This document shows, one piece after another, positions 24,082 to 32,219 of a DNA stretch of 64,000 bases. Numbering within the stretch: position 1 is the stretch's first letter; the number at the start of each line of letters is the position of its first letter. Source of the DNA: Cytobacillus oceanisediminis 2691 (GTDB lineage Bacteria > Bacillota > Bacilli > Bacillales > Cytobacillaceae). Below the pieces are notes generated by a model. That model saw only the letters and a program-made list of their open reading frames with translations, had not been told where the DNA came from and ran no database searches. The position numbers and the translations under genes are program-made. Location of the stretch: NCBI RefSeq assembly GCF_000294775.2, contig NZ_CP015506.1:2393501-2457500 (forward strand), read 5' to 3'.

Positions 24082-25524
24082 GTGAAAAAGGTTCTGGGAA
24101 AGTTAAATAGAAAAACGGTAGGGATACCCATTTTGAGCCTTGTGCTGGTATTGGCAGCAACTATTATCTATCAGTCCAATAAACCATTGCCAAAAGGCCT
24201 TTCTTTCGAAGGCGAAGTTTACACTGTAGAAGATATTAAGTTTTTATACGATTTGAATTTTGAAAAAGGTAACGGCAGAAGAGAAAGCGATCATCAGATC
24301 TTTAAGCGGATATTAGAAGCCATTGGTGAGGCGGAGGATTTTATCGTGATGGATATGTTTTTATTCAATGGTTTTACTGATGGGGATAAAGATTATCCGG
24401 ATATTAGCGGTAAAATAACTGATAAGCTCATCGAACAAAAACAGAGCCACCCCAATATGGATATTACAGTGATCACAGATCGGATTAACAGCACATATGG
24501 ATCACATGATGTACCCGAATTCAAGAAGCTGAAGGAGAATGGAATAAATGTAGTTTATACTTCATTAGTCCCTTTGAGAGATTCTAATCCAATTTATTCG
24601 GCATTTTGGCGTGTATTTATACAGTGGTTTGGACAGGGAGGCAATGGCTGGCTTCCCAATCCGCTCGCAGAAAATGCTCCTGAAGTGACATTTCGGTCAT
24701 ATCTCGATCTCATGAATATTAAAGCAAATCACCGGAAGGTTTTTGTAACGGAGAAAACAGGGATTGTAACATCCGGAAATCCCCACAATGCCAGTGGGTA
24801 TCATTCTAATATCGCGTTTGAAGTAAAAGGGCCAATCCTGGCTGATCTCGTTAAAACCGAGCAGGCGGTGGTCGATTATTCAGCATCAGGCAAACTGACA
24901 GATTTTAAGCCTGAAGACAGCAAAAAAACTGGGACTGTAAAGGCCCAGGTGCTGACTGAAGGGAAAATCTATAAACACATTATTAAAGAAATTAATAAAT
25001 CCGGCAAAGGTGAAACCATCTGGCTCGGCATGTTCTATCTTGCTGACCGGAAAGTGGTTGATTCTCTAAAAAAGGCAGCTGATCGGGGAGCGAAAGTAAA
25101 AATGATCCTGGATCCAAATCAGAATGCTTTCGGCTCTGAGAAAATTGGGCTTCCGAATATACCTGTCGCAGCTGAATTAGACAAATTAGGCCACGAAAAC
25201 ATAAAAATCAGATGGTACAATACGGGATTTGAGCAATACCATTCGAAAATCATGTATGTAACCGGCAAAGAAAATAGTATGATCATTGCTGGCTCAGCCA
25301 ATTTTACAAAGAGAAATCTGGATGATTTAAACCTGGAGACAAATTTAAAAATCAGCGCTCCTGACCAATCCCAGGTTATGAAGGATGTCGACAGCTACTT
25401 TAATAAGCTTTGGAATAATAACGGTGCAATTTATACGAAAAACTATCCTTCCAATGAAAAAATGCCTTTGGTAAAATATATTACTTACAGATTGCAGAAT
25501 CTTACTCACTTTACAACATATTGA
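24082..25524 (+). CDS. Phospholipase D-like protein, membrane anchored
   Basis: A 480-residue protein beginning at GTG 24082 behind AGGGGGAG. An N-terminal hydrophobic helix (VGIPILSLVLVLAATIIY) anchors it, facing outside. Two HKD-type motifs are visible: NHRKVFVTEKTGIVTSGNPH and QYHSKIMYVTGKENSMIIAG followed by SANFTKRNLDD. These are the two half-sites of the PLD/cardiolipin synthase superfamily. The substrate may be phospholipid, nucleic acid or another phosphodiester; the sequence does not decide. It stands alone, with a fragment of a repeat element forming its 5' end. Confidence 0.88.
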   Translation: MKKVLGKLNRKTVGIPILSLVLVLAATIIYQSNKPLPKGLSFEGEVYTVEDIKFLYDLNFEKGNGRRESDHQIFKRILEAIGEAEDFIVMDMFLFNGFTDGDKDYPDISGKITDKLIEQKQSHPNMDITVITDRINSTYGSHDVPEFKKLKENGINVVYTSLVPLRDSNPIYSAFWRVFIQWFGQGGNGWLPNPLAENAPEVTFRSYLDLMNIKANHRKVFVTEKTGIVTSGNPHNASGYHSNIAFEVKGPILADLVKTEQAVVDYSASGKLTDFKPEDSKKTGTVKAQVLTEGKIYKHIIKEINKSGKGETIWLGMFYLADRKVVDSLKKAADRGAKVKMILDPNQNAFGSEKIGLPNIPVAAELDKLGHENIKIRWYNTGFEQYHSKIMYVTGKENSMIIAGSANFTKRNLDDLNLETNLKISAPDQSQVMKDVDSYFNKLWNNNGAIYTKNYPSNEKMPLVKYITYRLQNLTHFTTY

Positions 25525-25653
25525 TAAAAACCTGAAACCTTTCCTGTTTTCATTCCGTTAATATAGGAAGGGTGGAAATAAGTTGTAGGTATTCTAAATT
25601 TTCTTCCCATTTTCTGTTTATTTCGATACGATGGAATTAAGGGAGGAAAAGGA

Positions 25654-27375
25654 ATGTATAAAATTGAAACAAGTCCACAAAAGCCTGCCGCTAAAAAACT
25701 TATCTTTGCGGGGCTTTTGTTTGCTTTTACACTGATAATTTCAAGCATTTTCATGATTTTATATCCTTTTGCTTCAAAGGAAAAGGTGTCTTACTTTAAA
25801 GGAGAACATCCGATATTGTTTATGGGCAAACAGGCGGGCAATGCTTATATAGAAGGTGAATCGATCTACCTGCCATTAACGTTTTTGAAGGAATTTGTCG
25901 ATGAAGGCATTATTCTTGATGAACACTCACAATCCATCATTATCGCCACAAAAAATAAAGTAGTGCAGATGCCATTGGAATCTTTGAGCTATTATGTGAA
26001 TGATAAGCCTATGAAACTGGATTTTACAGCTGCTAAACAGATAGGAAAAGACAGATATTTGGCTATCGAGCCGCTTTTGGCTTTCTATCCTATTACTTAT
26101 TCAATTCTCTCTGATACAGGTGCAATATGGGTTCACAAAGATGGAGAGTCAATGGTTTCCGGCAAGGTGAAGGAAAAAGATATTCATGAAGAATTGCTTC
26201 GGCTGAGGACGAAAGACAGTCTGGAATCTCCGTATACGGCTTCAGTATCTCCAAATGAAGAAGTTTTAGTAGAACAAGAAAAAGGAGACTACTATTTTAT
26301 TAGAAAAGAAGACGGTACAGCTGGTTATTTGAAGAAACAATACATAAAAAAGGGTGAGAACAAACAGATTGCTATTTCCCTTGAAGAATCTGCGTATACA
26401 GTGCCGGAACTGGAAGGTCCTATACAGCTGACCTGGGAAGCGGTATATACAAAGAACCCTAATACTTCAAAAATACCGAAGATGCCGGGTATTAATGTCA
26501 TTTCTCCAACATGGTTTGAGCTTGCGGACGGAAAAGGTTCCATCAAAAACCTGGGATCGAAAGAATATTCAATGTGGGCAAGAAAACAGGGATACCAAAT
26601 ATGGGGCTTGTTTTCAAATGCATTTGACCCTGATTTAACACATGAAGCATTTGGTTCTTTTGAATCAAGGAAGAATATGATTCGGCAGCTTATGCATTTC
26701 AGTCAAATGTATGAATTAAATGGGGTGAATCTGGACATTGAAAATGTTAATCCGGAGGATGGGCCATTAATAACACAGTTTGTGAGGGAAGCCACTCCGT
26801 ACTTTCATGAAGCAGGTTTAGTTGTGTCTATGGATATCACATTCATTTCATCGAGCGGTAATTGGTCGGCTTTTTATGAAAGGGATAAACTTGCCGGGAT
26901 AGCAGATTATTTGGTTGTCATGGCTTATGATGAACATTGGGGAAGCTCGTAGGTTGCAGGAAGCGTAGCGAGCCTGCCGTGGGTTGAAGAAAACCTGAAA
27001 CATCTGCTGGAGATTGTTCCTAATGAAAAATTAATATTGGGAGTGCCTTTATATACAAGACTGTGGGAACAAAAATCAAACGGGGATGTTTCTTCTAAAG
27101 CACTTTCTATGAGCAAAGTAAAAGAGTGGCTCAGTCAGAATAACGTTACTCCAGTATATGATCCGGAAAGCGGGCAAAATTATGCGGAGCATTTTTCAGA
27201 AAAAGATAAAATCACATATAAAGTGTGGCTTGAAGATGAACTATCATTAACCAAACGGACTGAATTGGCAAAGAAATATAATTTGGCCGGTGTGGCAAGC
27301 TGGAGCAGGTACTTTGCAGATGAAACAGCTTGGGCAGCATTAACATTAGATAATAAGGAAGTCACTAAGAAATGA
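25654..27375 (+). pseudogene. GH18 glycosidase with SH3-like domain, broken by in-frame TAG
   Basis: The frame from ATG 25654 (GGGAGG upstream) encodes an N-terminal anchor (LIFAGLLFAFTLIISSIFMI), a copper-amine-oxidase-N-like domain (YIEGESIYLPLTFLKEF), an SH3-like segment, and a glycosyl hydrolase family 18 barrel with the catalytic motif LNGVNLDIENV and LVVMAYDEHWGSS. TAG at 26950-26952 stops it after 432 residues. The same frame then continues VAGSVASLPWVEENL and the rest of the barrel (PNEKLILGVPLYTRLW, GVASWSRYFADE) to TGA 27375. Homologues read through this point without a stop (YvbX/YaaH-type spore-lytic enzymes), so a single C-to-T change from CAG is likely. It is either a recent nonsense mutation or a read-through gene. 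Confidence 0.85.
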
Positions 27376-27407
27376 AATAAGGCTGGAGAAAACCCCGGCC
27401 TTATTTT
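27375..27407 (+). terminator. Terminator after the GH18 gene
   Basis: AAATAAGGCTGG pairs with CCGGCCTTATTT around AGAAAAC, ending in T-rich sequence. Its survival next to the broken gene supports recent inactivation. Confidence 0.78.
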
Positions 27408-27419
27408 AAAATATAAGAA

Positions 27420-27820
27420 TGTATAAATTCTGAAGTTAGATAATTGACTAGCTCCATGCGCCAGCGGGTCTCGGGTCTAAGCGTGTCTAGTTACGACTCC
27501 TAGGGACTCTAGGTCATAAGCCGTTCCCTTCCAGAAGGAAAAACCGCCTTATGCTTGTCGTCCCTGGACAGTCGCCTCAACATTTCTATCAATCCGTCCA
27601 AATGGTTTAAGTACAGCCATTTAGCCGGCTCGTCTTATGCTTGAGGCCCGCAGGACAAGGAAGGCTTCGTCAGCGTAATCTTCGCACGACCAAAAGCGGC
27701 AGCTTTTGGGAGGATGCGGGTCATGCAGACGCTGCCACAGGACAAGGAAAGTTACGGCAGCGATACATCGCACGACCGAAAGCGGTAGCTTTTGGGAGGA
27801 CGTAGCGCTTTAAGTATGGG
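27420..27820. repeat. Bacillus intergenic repeat cluster
   Basis: The stretch 27440-27580 resembles the widespread Bacillus repeat beginning TTGACTAGCTCCA...CGCCAGC. It is followed by two tandem, diverged copies of a 60-base unit containing GCACGACCAAAAGCGGCAGC (near 27685) and GCACGACCGAAAGCGGTAGC (near 27769), each ending CTTTTGGGAGGA. No coding region is supported here. It separates the GH18 gene from the end of adeC. Confidence 0.6.
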
Positions 27821-27850
27821 TTCCTTTATAGGCGGGCAGCTTCCGCTTTT

Positions 27851-29587
27851 CTATGATTCTGCATTAATGTGGCTAAAGGAGCTGACGGAAAATAATCCTC
27901 TATCAGTTAACTTGAGCTCAGGTATTACTGGAAGCGCTAAAAATGAAAGCGTCAAAAACGGGTTGAATTCCATGCTGCATCCGACTGTTCTAAGTGCATG
28001 ATTCAACTCAGACAAACGTCCGAAAATAAATGAAGAATCCCGATCACTCATGAGCCCTGCAATAGGCAGGGGGAGTTCCGCAAGGATCTTTCCATCCTGG
28101 ACAACAGCCAGGCCGCCTTTCATTGATGCCGTATGCTTAATTGCCGCCAGTAAATCTTCATCAGAGGTGCCTGCTGCCACAATATTATGGGAATCGTGGG
28201 CAACCGTTGAGGCAATCCCTCCTCTTGTAATCCCCAGCCCCTTAATTATGCCAAGCCCGATGCTTCCAGTGAGGTGATGCCGCTCTACCACAGCCAATTT
28301 TAAATAATCTTTATCAGAATTAGGCTGGAAATAGCCATTAAGTGAATCGGCCTTTTCCACCAGGTGCCTGGTCACAATGCTGTTCGGTATAATGCCAATA
28401 ATATTGGCATTCCCAGTTCCCATTCTTATGCTTAAATCCTCACCGTTTAGGCTGCCGATTTTGACACTGTCCAAAATGGCAGTTACAGGTTCGAGGCTCT
28501 TAGGAACTGGATCCTTAATGACCCCGTTTTCTGCAGCAAGTATTCCGCTTTTCATTACTTTCTCAACCTTTACATTCCTAAGATCACTAAGAAATATCAG
28601 GTCGGCTTCATAACCGGGAGCAATAGCCCCTTTATTTTTCAGGCCGAAGCATTCTGCTGCATTCAGCGTAGCGATTTGAACGGCAAGAATAGGATCCATC
28701 CCATCCTTAATGGCCATTCTGACATTATGGTCAATGCTGCCTTCATTGATCAGGTCATCCAGATGCTTGTCATCCGTTACGAATAAACAGCGCCGTGCGT
28801 TATGTTCGCTGACAGATTTGAGAAGTGCTAATAAGTCCCTGGCCGCCGATCCTTCCCTCAGCATAACATACATCCCTTTGCGCATTCGGTCCAGCGCTTC
28901 TTCAGGGTTTATGCATTCATGGTCCGTTCTAATCCCGGCGGCCATGTATATATTAATTTCATCTGCATTAAGTCCTGCTGCATGCCCATCGATACATTTT
29001 CCTTTGCTATGAGCGTCTTCCAGTTTTTTTAGCATTTCTGAATCATTGTTCATAACAGCAGGGTAATCCATTACCTCACCAAGACCGAGCACTCTCGGGT
29101 GACCGTAATATTTTTCAAGATCCTTGTAACTGAGAGAAGCGCCGGCATTTTCAAATGGAGTTGCAGGCACACAGGATGGAAGCATAAAAAATACATCAAG
29201 CGGGATCTCTTCTGAAGATTCCAGCATGAAATCAATGCCTATTGTTCCGCTGACATTGGCTATTTCGTGAGGGTCTGCAATGACAGTCGTTACTCCGTGC
29301 GGGAGAACAACATTGCTGAATTCAGCAGGGGTAACCATCGCTGACTCAATATGGACATGCCCATCAATGAACCCGGGGGCTATATAGCTGCCCCCGGCAT
29401 CAATGATTTCCTTCCCTTCATAGCTTCCTAAGCCAGCTACGATTCCATCGGCAATGGCTATGTCTTCCTCAATGATTTCGCGTGTAAATACATTTATTAC
29501 CTTCCCGTTTTTAATAACCAGATCGGCAGGAGTCCTTTTGGCTGCCACGTCTATTCTTTTTCGTAAATTTTCAATGGTTAGCTTCAT
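27851..29587 (-). CDS. adeC: Adenine deaminase
   Basis: Hydrolyses adenine to hypoxanthine and ammonia, feeding xanthine dehydrogenase. The 578-residue amidohydrolase has the metal motif FIDGHVHIESAM (H77, H79), ADPHEIANV, the adenine-deaminase motif GLGEVMDYPAVM (E171), the metal histidine in IDGHAAGLNADE (H202), RTDHECINPEEA and LFVTDDKHLDDL. The C-terminal domain has VVERHHLTGSIGLG and AHDSHNIVAAGTSD. The full motif set marks it as the genuine adenine deaminase of the window, unlike the paralogue at 46031. Last gene of the xanthine dehydrogenase operon; GAGGAG precedes the ATG. Confidence 0.94.
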   Translation of the reverse strand: MKLTIENLRKRIDVAAKRTPADLVIKNGKVINVFTREIIEEDIAIADGIVAGLGSYEGKEIIDAGGSYIAPGFIDGHVHIESAMVTPAEFSNVVLPHGVTTVIADPHEIANVSGTIGIDFMLESSEEIPLDVFFMLPSCVPATPFENAGASLSYKDLEKYYGHPRVLGLGEVMDYPAVMNNDSEMLKKLEDAHSKGKCIDGHAAGLNADEINIYMAAGIRTDHECINPEEALDRMRKGMYVMLREGSAARDLLALLKSVSEHNARRCLFVTDDKHLDDLINEGSIDHNVRMAIKDGMDPILAVQIATLNAAECFGLKNKGAIAPGYEADLIFLSDLRNVKVEKVMKSGILAAENGVIKDPVPKSLEPVTAILDSVKIGSLNGEDLSIRMGTGNANIIGIIPNSIVTRHLVEKADSLNGYFQPNSDKDYLKLAVVERHHLTGSIGLGIIKGLGITRGGIASTVAHDSHNIVAAGTSDEDLLAAIKHTASMKGGLAVVQDGKILAELPLPIAGLMSDRDSSFIFGRLSELNHALRTVGCSMEFNPFLTLSFLALPVIPELKLTDRGLFSVSSFSHINAES

Positions 29588-29626
29588 GTAAACTCCTCGC
29601 TTTTTTTGAAAATGACAAACATCTTT

Positions 29627-30994
29627 TTAATGTCCGCCCATAATGAAATTAATGATAAAGGCTGTACTGACAAAATACATGATCCAGTGAATTTGATGAT
29701 GCTTGCCTGTAAGAAGCTTAAGCAGTGTGTAAGAGATAAAGCCGAATGCCAGCCCCTGGGCGATACTGAAAGTTAAAGGCATAAGAACGATTGTTAAAAA
29801 AACAGGTATGACATCAGTGAAGTCATCGAAGCTTATATGTTTTATTTCACTGAGCATTAAGGCACCAACGAGGATAAGGATAGGTGCTGTGGCTACAGAT
29901 GGTATGAAATAAATGAGCGGAGCAAAAATGAGCGACAGAAAAAATAAAACAGCTACAGTTAAAGCAGTTAAGCCAGTGCGTCCGCCTTCCGAGATCCCGG
30001 TTGCGTTTTCCACATATGCGTTTAAGGCAGTGCTTCCAAAGGCTGCACTTGCCATCGTGCCAATTGCATCTGCCTGAAGTGCACGATCCAGATTTTCAAT
30101 TTTTCCATTTTCATCAGTGAGGCCAGCTTTTCTTGATAATCCGATGAGGGTAGCTAAATTGTCAAATAATTCTACAATAGTAAAGGAGAAAATGACTGAG
30201 ATGATGCCATATTTTACTGCTCCCATAATATCCATAGCTAAAAACGTGTCAGACATGCTTGGAAGACTGAGGGATACGATATCACTTACGGCCTTTGGAT
30301 AGGCAATAAAGCCAACAATCATGGCCAGCGCACTTGTACCCAATATGCTAATCAGCAGCGCGCCTTTTACTTTTTTCGCCATGAGGAGGGCGGCAATAAT
30401 TAATCCAAAAAGGGCAAGAAGCGGGCCTTGGCTTGTTATGCTTCCTAAGCCGACAAATGTAGATTCATTTGCGACCACAAGTTCTGCATTTTTTAAGCCA
30501 ATAAAAGCAATGAATAATCCAATCCCAACACCTATAGCTGACTTTAAAACATCCGGGACACCATCTACGATCTTTTGGCGGACTCCTGTAACTGTTAAAA
30601 TTAAAAACACAATTCCCGATATAAATACAGCTCCAAGGGCTGTTTGCCAGGAAAGTCCCTGACCAAGGACTACTGTATAAGCAAAAAAAGCATTCAGCCC
30701 CATGCCAGGGGCAACCGCAACAGGGAAATTTGCCCACAGTGCCATTAGAAGAGTACAGAAGACACTTGCGTATATGGTTGCAGCCAGTGCGGCTTCTTTT
30801 GGTATTCCTGCGTCCGCTAAGATAATCGGGTTGACAAAGATAATATAACTCATTGTCATAAACGAAGTAACGCCCGCAAGAAGTTCTGTCTTTACATTGG
30901 TATTTCGTGCGGATAGCTTAAAGAGCCGTTCTAAGAGGTTCGCACCAGAGGCAGGCGGGAGGCCTGAACCAAGATCCTTTTCGATTATCGACAT
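29627..30994 (-). CDS. Hypoxanthine/guanine-type permease (PbuG/PbuO, AzgA family)
   Basis: A 455-residue transporter with 12-14 membrane segments. Family signatures include FMTMSYIIFVNPIILADAG, VAVAPGMGLNAFFAYTVV, ATLIGLSRKAGLTDENG and NAYVENATGISEGGRTGLTA. These mark the NCS2/AzgA branch that imports hypoxanthine, guanine or adenine by proton symport. Which base it carries is not decidable from sequence alone. It lies between adenine deaminase and the xdhC-like genes in one orientation; AAGGAGTGA precedes the ATG. No riboswitch was seen in the 90-base gap before it. Confidence 0.9.
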   Translation of the reverse strand: MSIIEKDLGSGLPPASGANLLERLFKLSARNTNVKTELLAGVTSFMTMSYIIFVNPIILADAGIPKEAALAATIYASVFCTLLMALWANFPVAVAPGMGLNAFFAYTVVLGQGLSWQTALGAVFISGIVFLILTVTGVRQKIVDGVPDVLKSAIGVGIGLFIAFIGLKNAELVVANESTFVGLGSITSQGPLLALFGLIIAALLMAKKVKGALLISILGTSALAMIVGFIAYPKAVSDIVSLSLPSMSDTFLAMDIMGAVKYGIISVIFSFTIVELFDNLATLIGLSRKAGLTDENGKIENLDRALQADAIGTMASAAFGSTALNAYVENATGISEGGRTGLTALTVAVLFFLSLIFAPLIYFIPSVATAPILILVGALMLSEIKHISFDDFTDVIPVFLTIVLMPLTFSIAQGLAFGFISYTLLKLLTGKHHQIHWIMYFVSTAFIINFIMGGH

Positions 30995-31084
30995 GAAAAG
31001 TCACTCCTTCTTCATGGTAAATGTCCATTCTGCCATACAAACTGACTTGACCATGGAATAGGCGGGAGTTATACATTATTTTGG

Positions 31085-31399
31085 TTAAATTGGTTCAATA
31101 AAGACATCCATAATTCCGCCGCAGATTCCTCCATCTTCAAAAAATAGCCCTTTCGTTAAATCAACGCGCTGTTGACTTGGAGTATTCGATTGGATGACTT
31201 CGAAGGCCTTCTCAATCACTTCTGCTTCACCGCAGCCCCCGCCAATTGTACCTTCAATTCTTCCGCAGGGAAACACAATCATTCGGCTTCCAGTTTTTCT
31301 CGGAGTGGACCCTTTGGTGCGAATAATTGTGGCGAGCGCTGCTTTCTCACCTCCTTTCCTGACTTCCATGGCTCGCTTTATGAGCTGCATTTGGTCCAT
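31085..31399 (-). CDS. XdhC/CoxI N-terminal domain protein
   Basis: A 104-residue protein consisting only of the XdhC/CoxI N-terminal domain: LATIIRTKGSTPRKTGSRM, GRIEGTIGGGCGEAEVIEKA and FFEDGGICGGIMDVFIEP. XdhC proteins bind molybdenum cofactor, help its sulfuration and insert it into xanthine dehydrogenase. The usual Rossmann C-terminal half is encoded separately by the preceding gene (31378-32211), and the frames overlap by 22 bases. The pair therefore probably works as a split XdhC. GAGGGGGCC lies before the ATG. Confidence 0.85.
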   Translation of the reverse strand: MDQMQLIKRAMEVRKGGEKAALATIIRTKGSTPRKTGSRMIVFPCGRIEGTIGGGCGEAEVIEKAFEVIQSNTPSQQRVDLTKGLFFEDGGICGGIMDVFIEPI

Positions 31400-32211
31400 T
31401 TGCCGGCCCCCTCATGGAAACCCATCTTCGCATACTTTTTAATCTGTGTACTTAAAGAATTTCCAGATTTTTGATTTTTTACTTTCAGAATTTCTGCCAT
31501 AATACTGACTGCTATCTCTGCAGGTGTTTCTGCTCCGATATCTAGTCCTACAGGGGTGTATAAATTGTCAAAGCTTTCATCCGGAAAATCCTGCTGAAGT
31601 TCTTTAAAAACACCTGAAATGCGCCTTCTGCTGCCAATCATGCCTATATATCCTGCCTGACTGTTTCTTTTTAAAAGTTCATTCAAACTGAGCACGTCAT
31701 ATTTATGTCCCCTGGTAAGAAGGAGAATATAGGTTTTTTCCGAAATATCCACATCCCTGAAATAATGCAGATAGGATTGGCAAACCACTTCATTGGCAAA
31801 TGGAAAGCGTTCCCTGTTTGCGAACTCTTCCCGATCGTCTATTACTGTGACGAAAAATCCCAGCATACGCCCCATTTCTGCCACGGGTTCACACACATGG
31901 CCCGCCCCGGCGACTATCAAATGGAGCGGAGCAGGGAAGTATTCTGCAAAACATTCAATTATGCTGTCCTTCCACACAAATTTCACTGCGCCGGACCGCT
32001 TTTTGGCGACAAGTATACTGCATTGTGCTATTAATAGATCCTTCACATCCTGCGGCAGCAGTGAGTTTTCAGTACAGAGGCCTCCATCTGGCCATAATAA
32101 CGCTTTGGCTCCGAGGATTTTGTTATCAGGATAGTCTGTAATGGTAAGGAGAAATGTGTCTTTTCGGTTATTGATGGACTCTTCTAATTTGGCAAATAAA
32201 TTGCGGCTCAT
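31378..32211 (-). CDS. pucA: XdhC-family maturation factor with Rossmann domain (PucA-like)
   Basis: About 277 residues. The C-terminal half is the XdhC Rossmann domain: PLHLIVAGAGHVCEPVAEMG, FVTVIDDREEFANRERFP, LLLTRGHKYDVLSL, YIGMIGSRRRISGVFKEL and the ending GLDIGAETPAEIAVSIMAEI. The N-terminal part corresponds to a degenerate XdhC domain. It is needed for insertion of sulfurated molybdenum cofactor into xanthine dehydrogenase. The start is probably ATG 32211 (MSRNLFAKLEE), 10 bases from AAGGTGA; GTG 32223 and ATG 32220, overlapping the pucD stop, are alternatives. Confidence 0.87.
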   Translation of the reverse strand: MSRNLFAKLEESINNRKDTFLLTITDYPDNKILGAKALLWPDGGLCTENSLLPQDVKDLLIAQCSILVAKKRSGAVKFVWKDSIIECFAEYFPAPLHLIVAGAGHVCEPVAEMGRMLGFFVTVIDDREEFANRERFPFANEVVCQSYLHYFRDVDISEKTYILLLTRGHKYDVLSLNELLKRNSQAGYIGMIGSRRRISGVFKELQQDFPDESFDNLYTPVGLDIGAETPAEIAVSIMAEILKVKNQKSGNSLSTQIKKYAKMGFHEGAGKWTKCSS

Positions 32212-32219
32212 CAATTGCA

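Noticed and set aside
30995..31084. Second purine riboswitch upstream of the PbuG/PbuO-like permease
   Set aside because: No J2/3 (TTTCTAC) or L2/L3 pattern on the minus strand in the 90-base gap.
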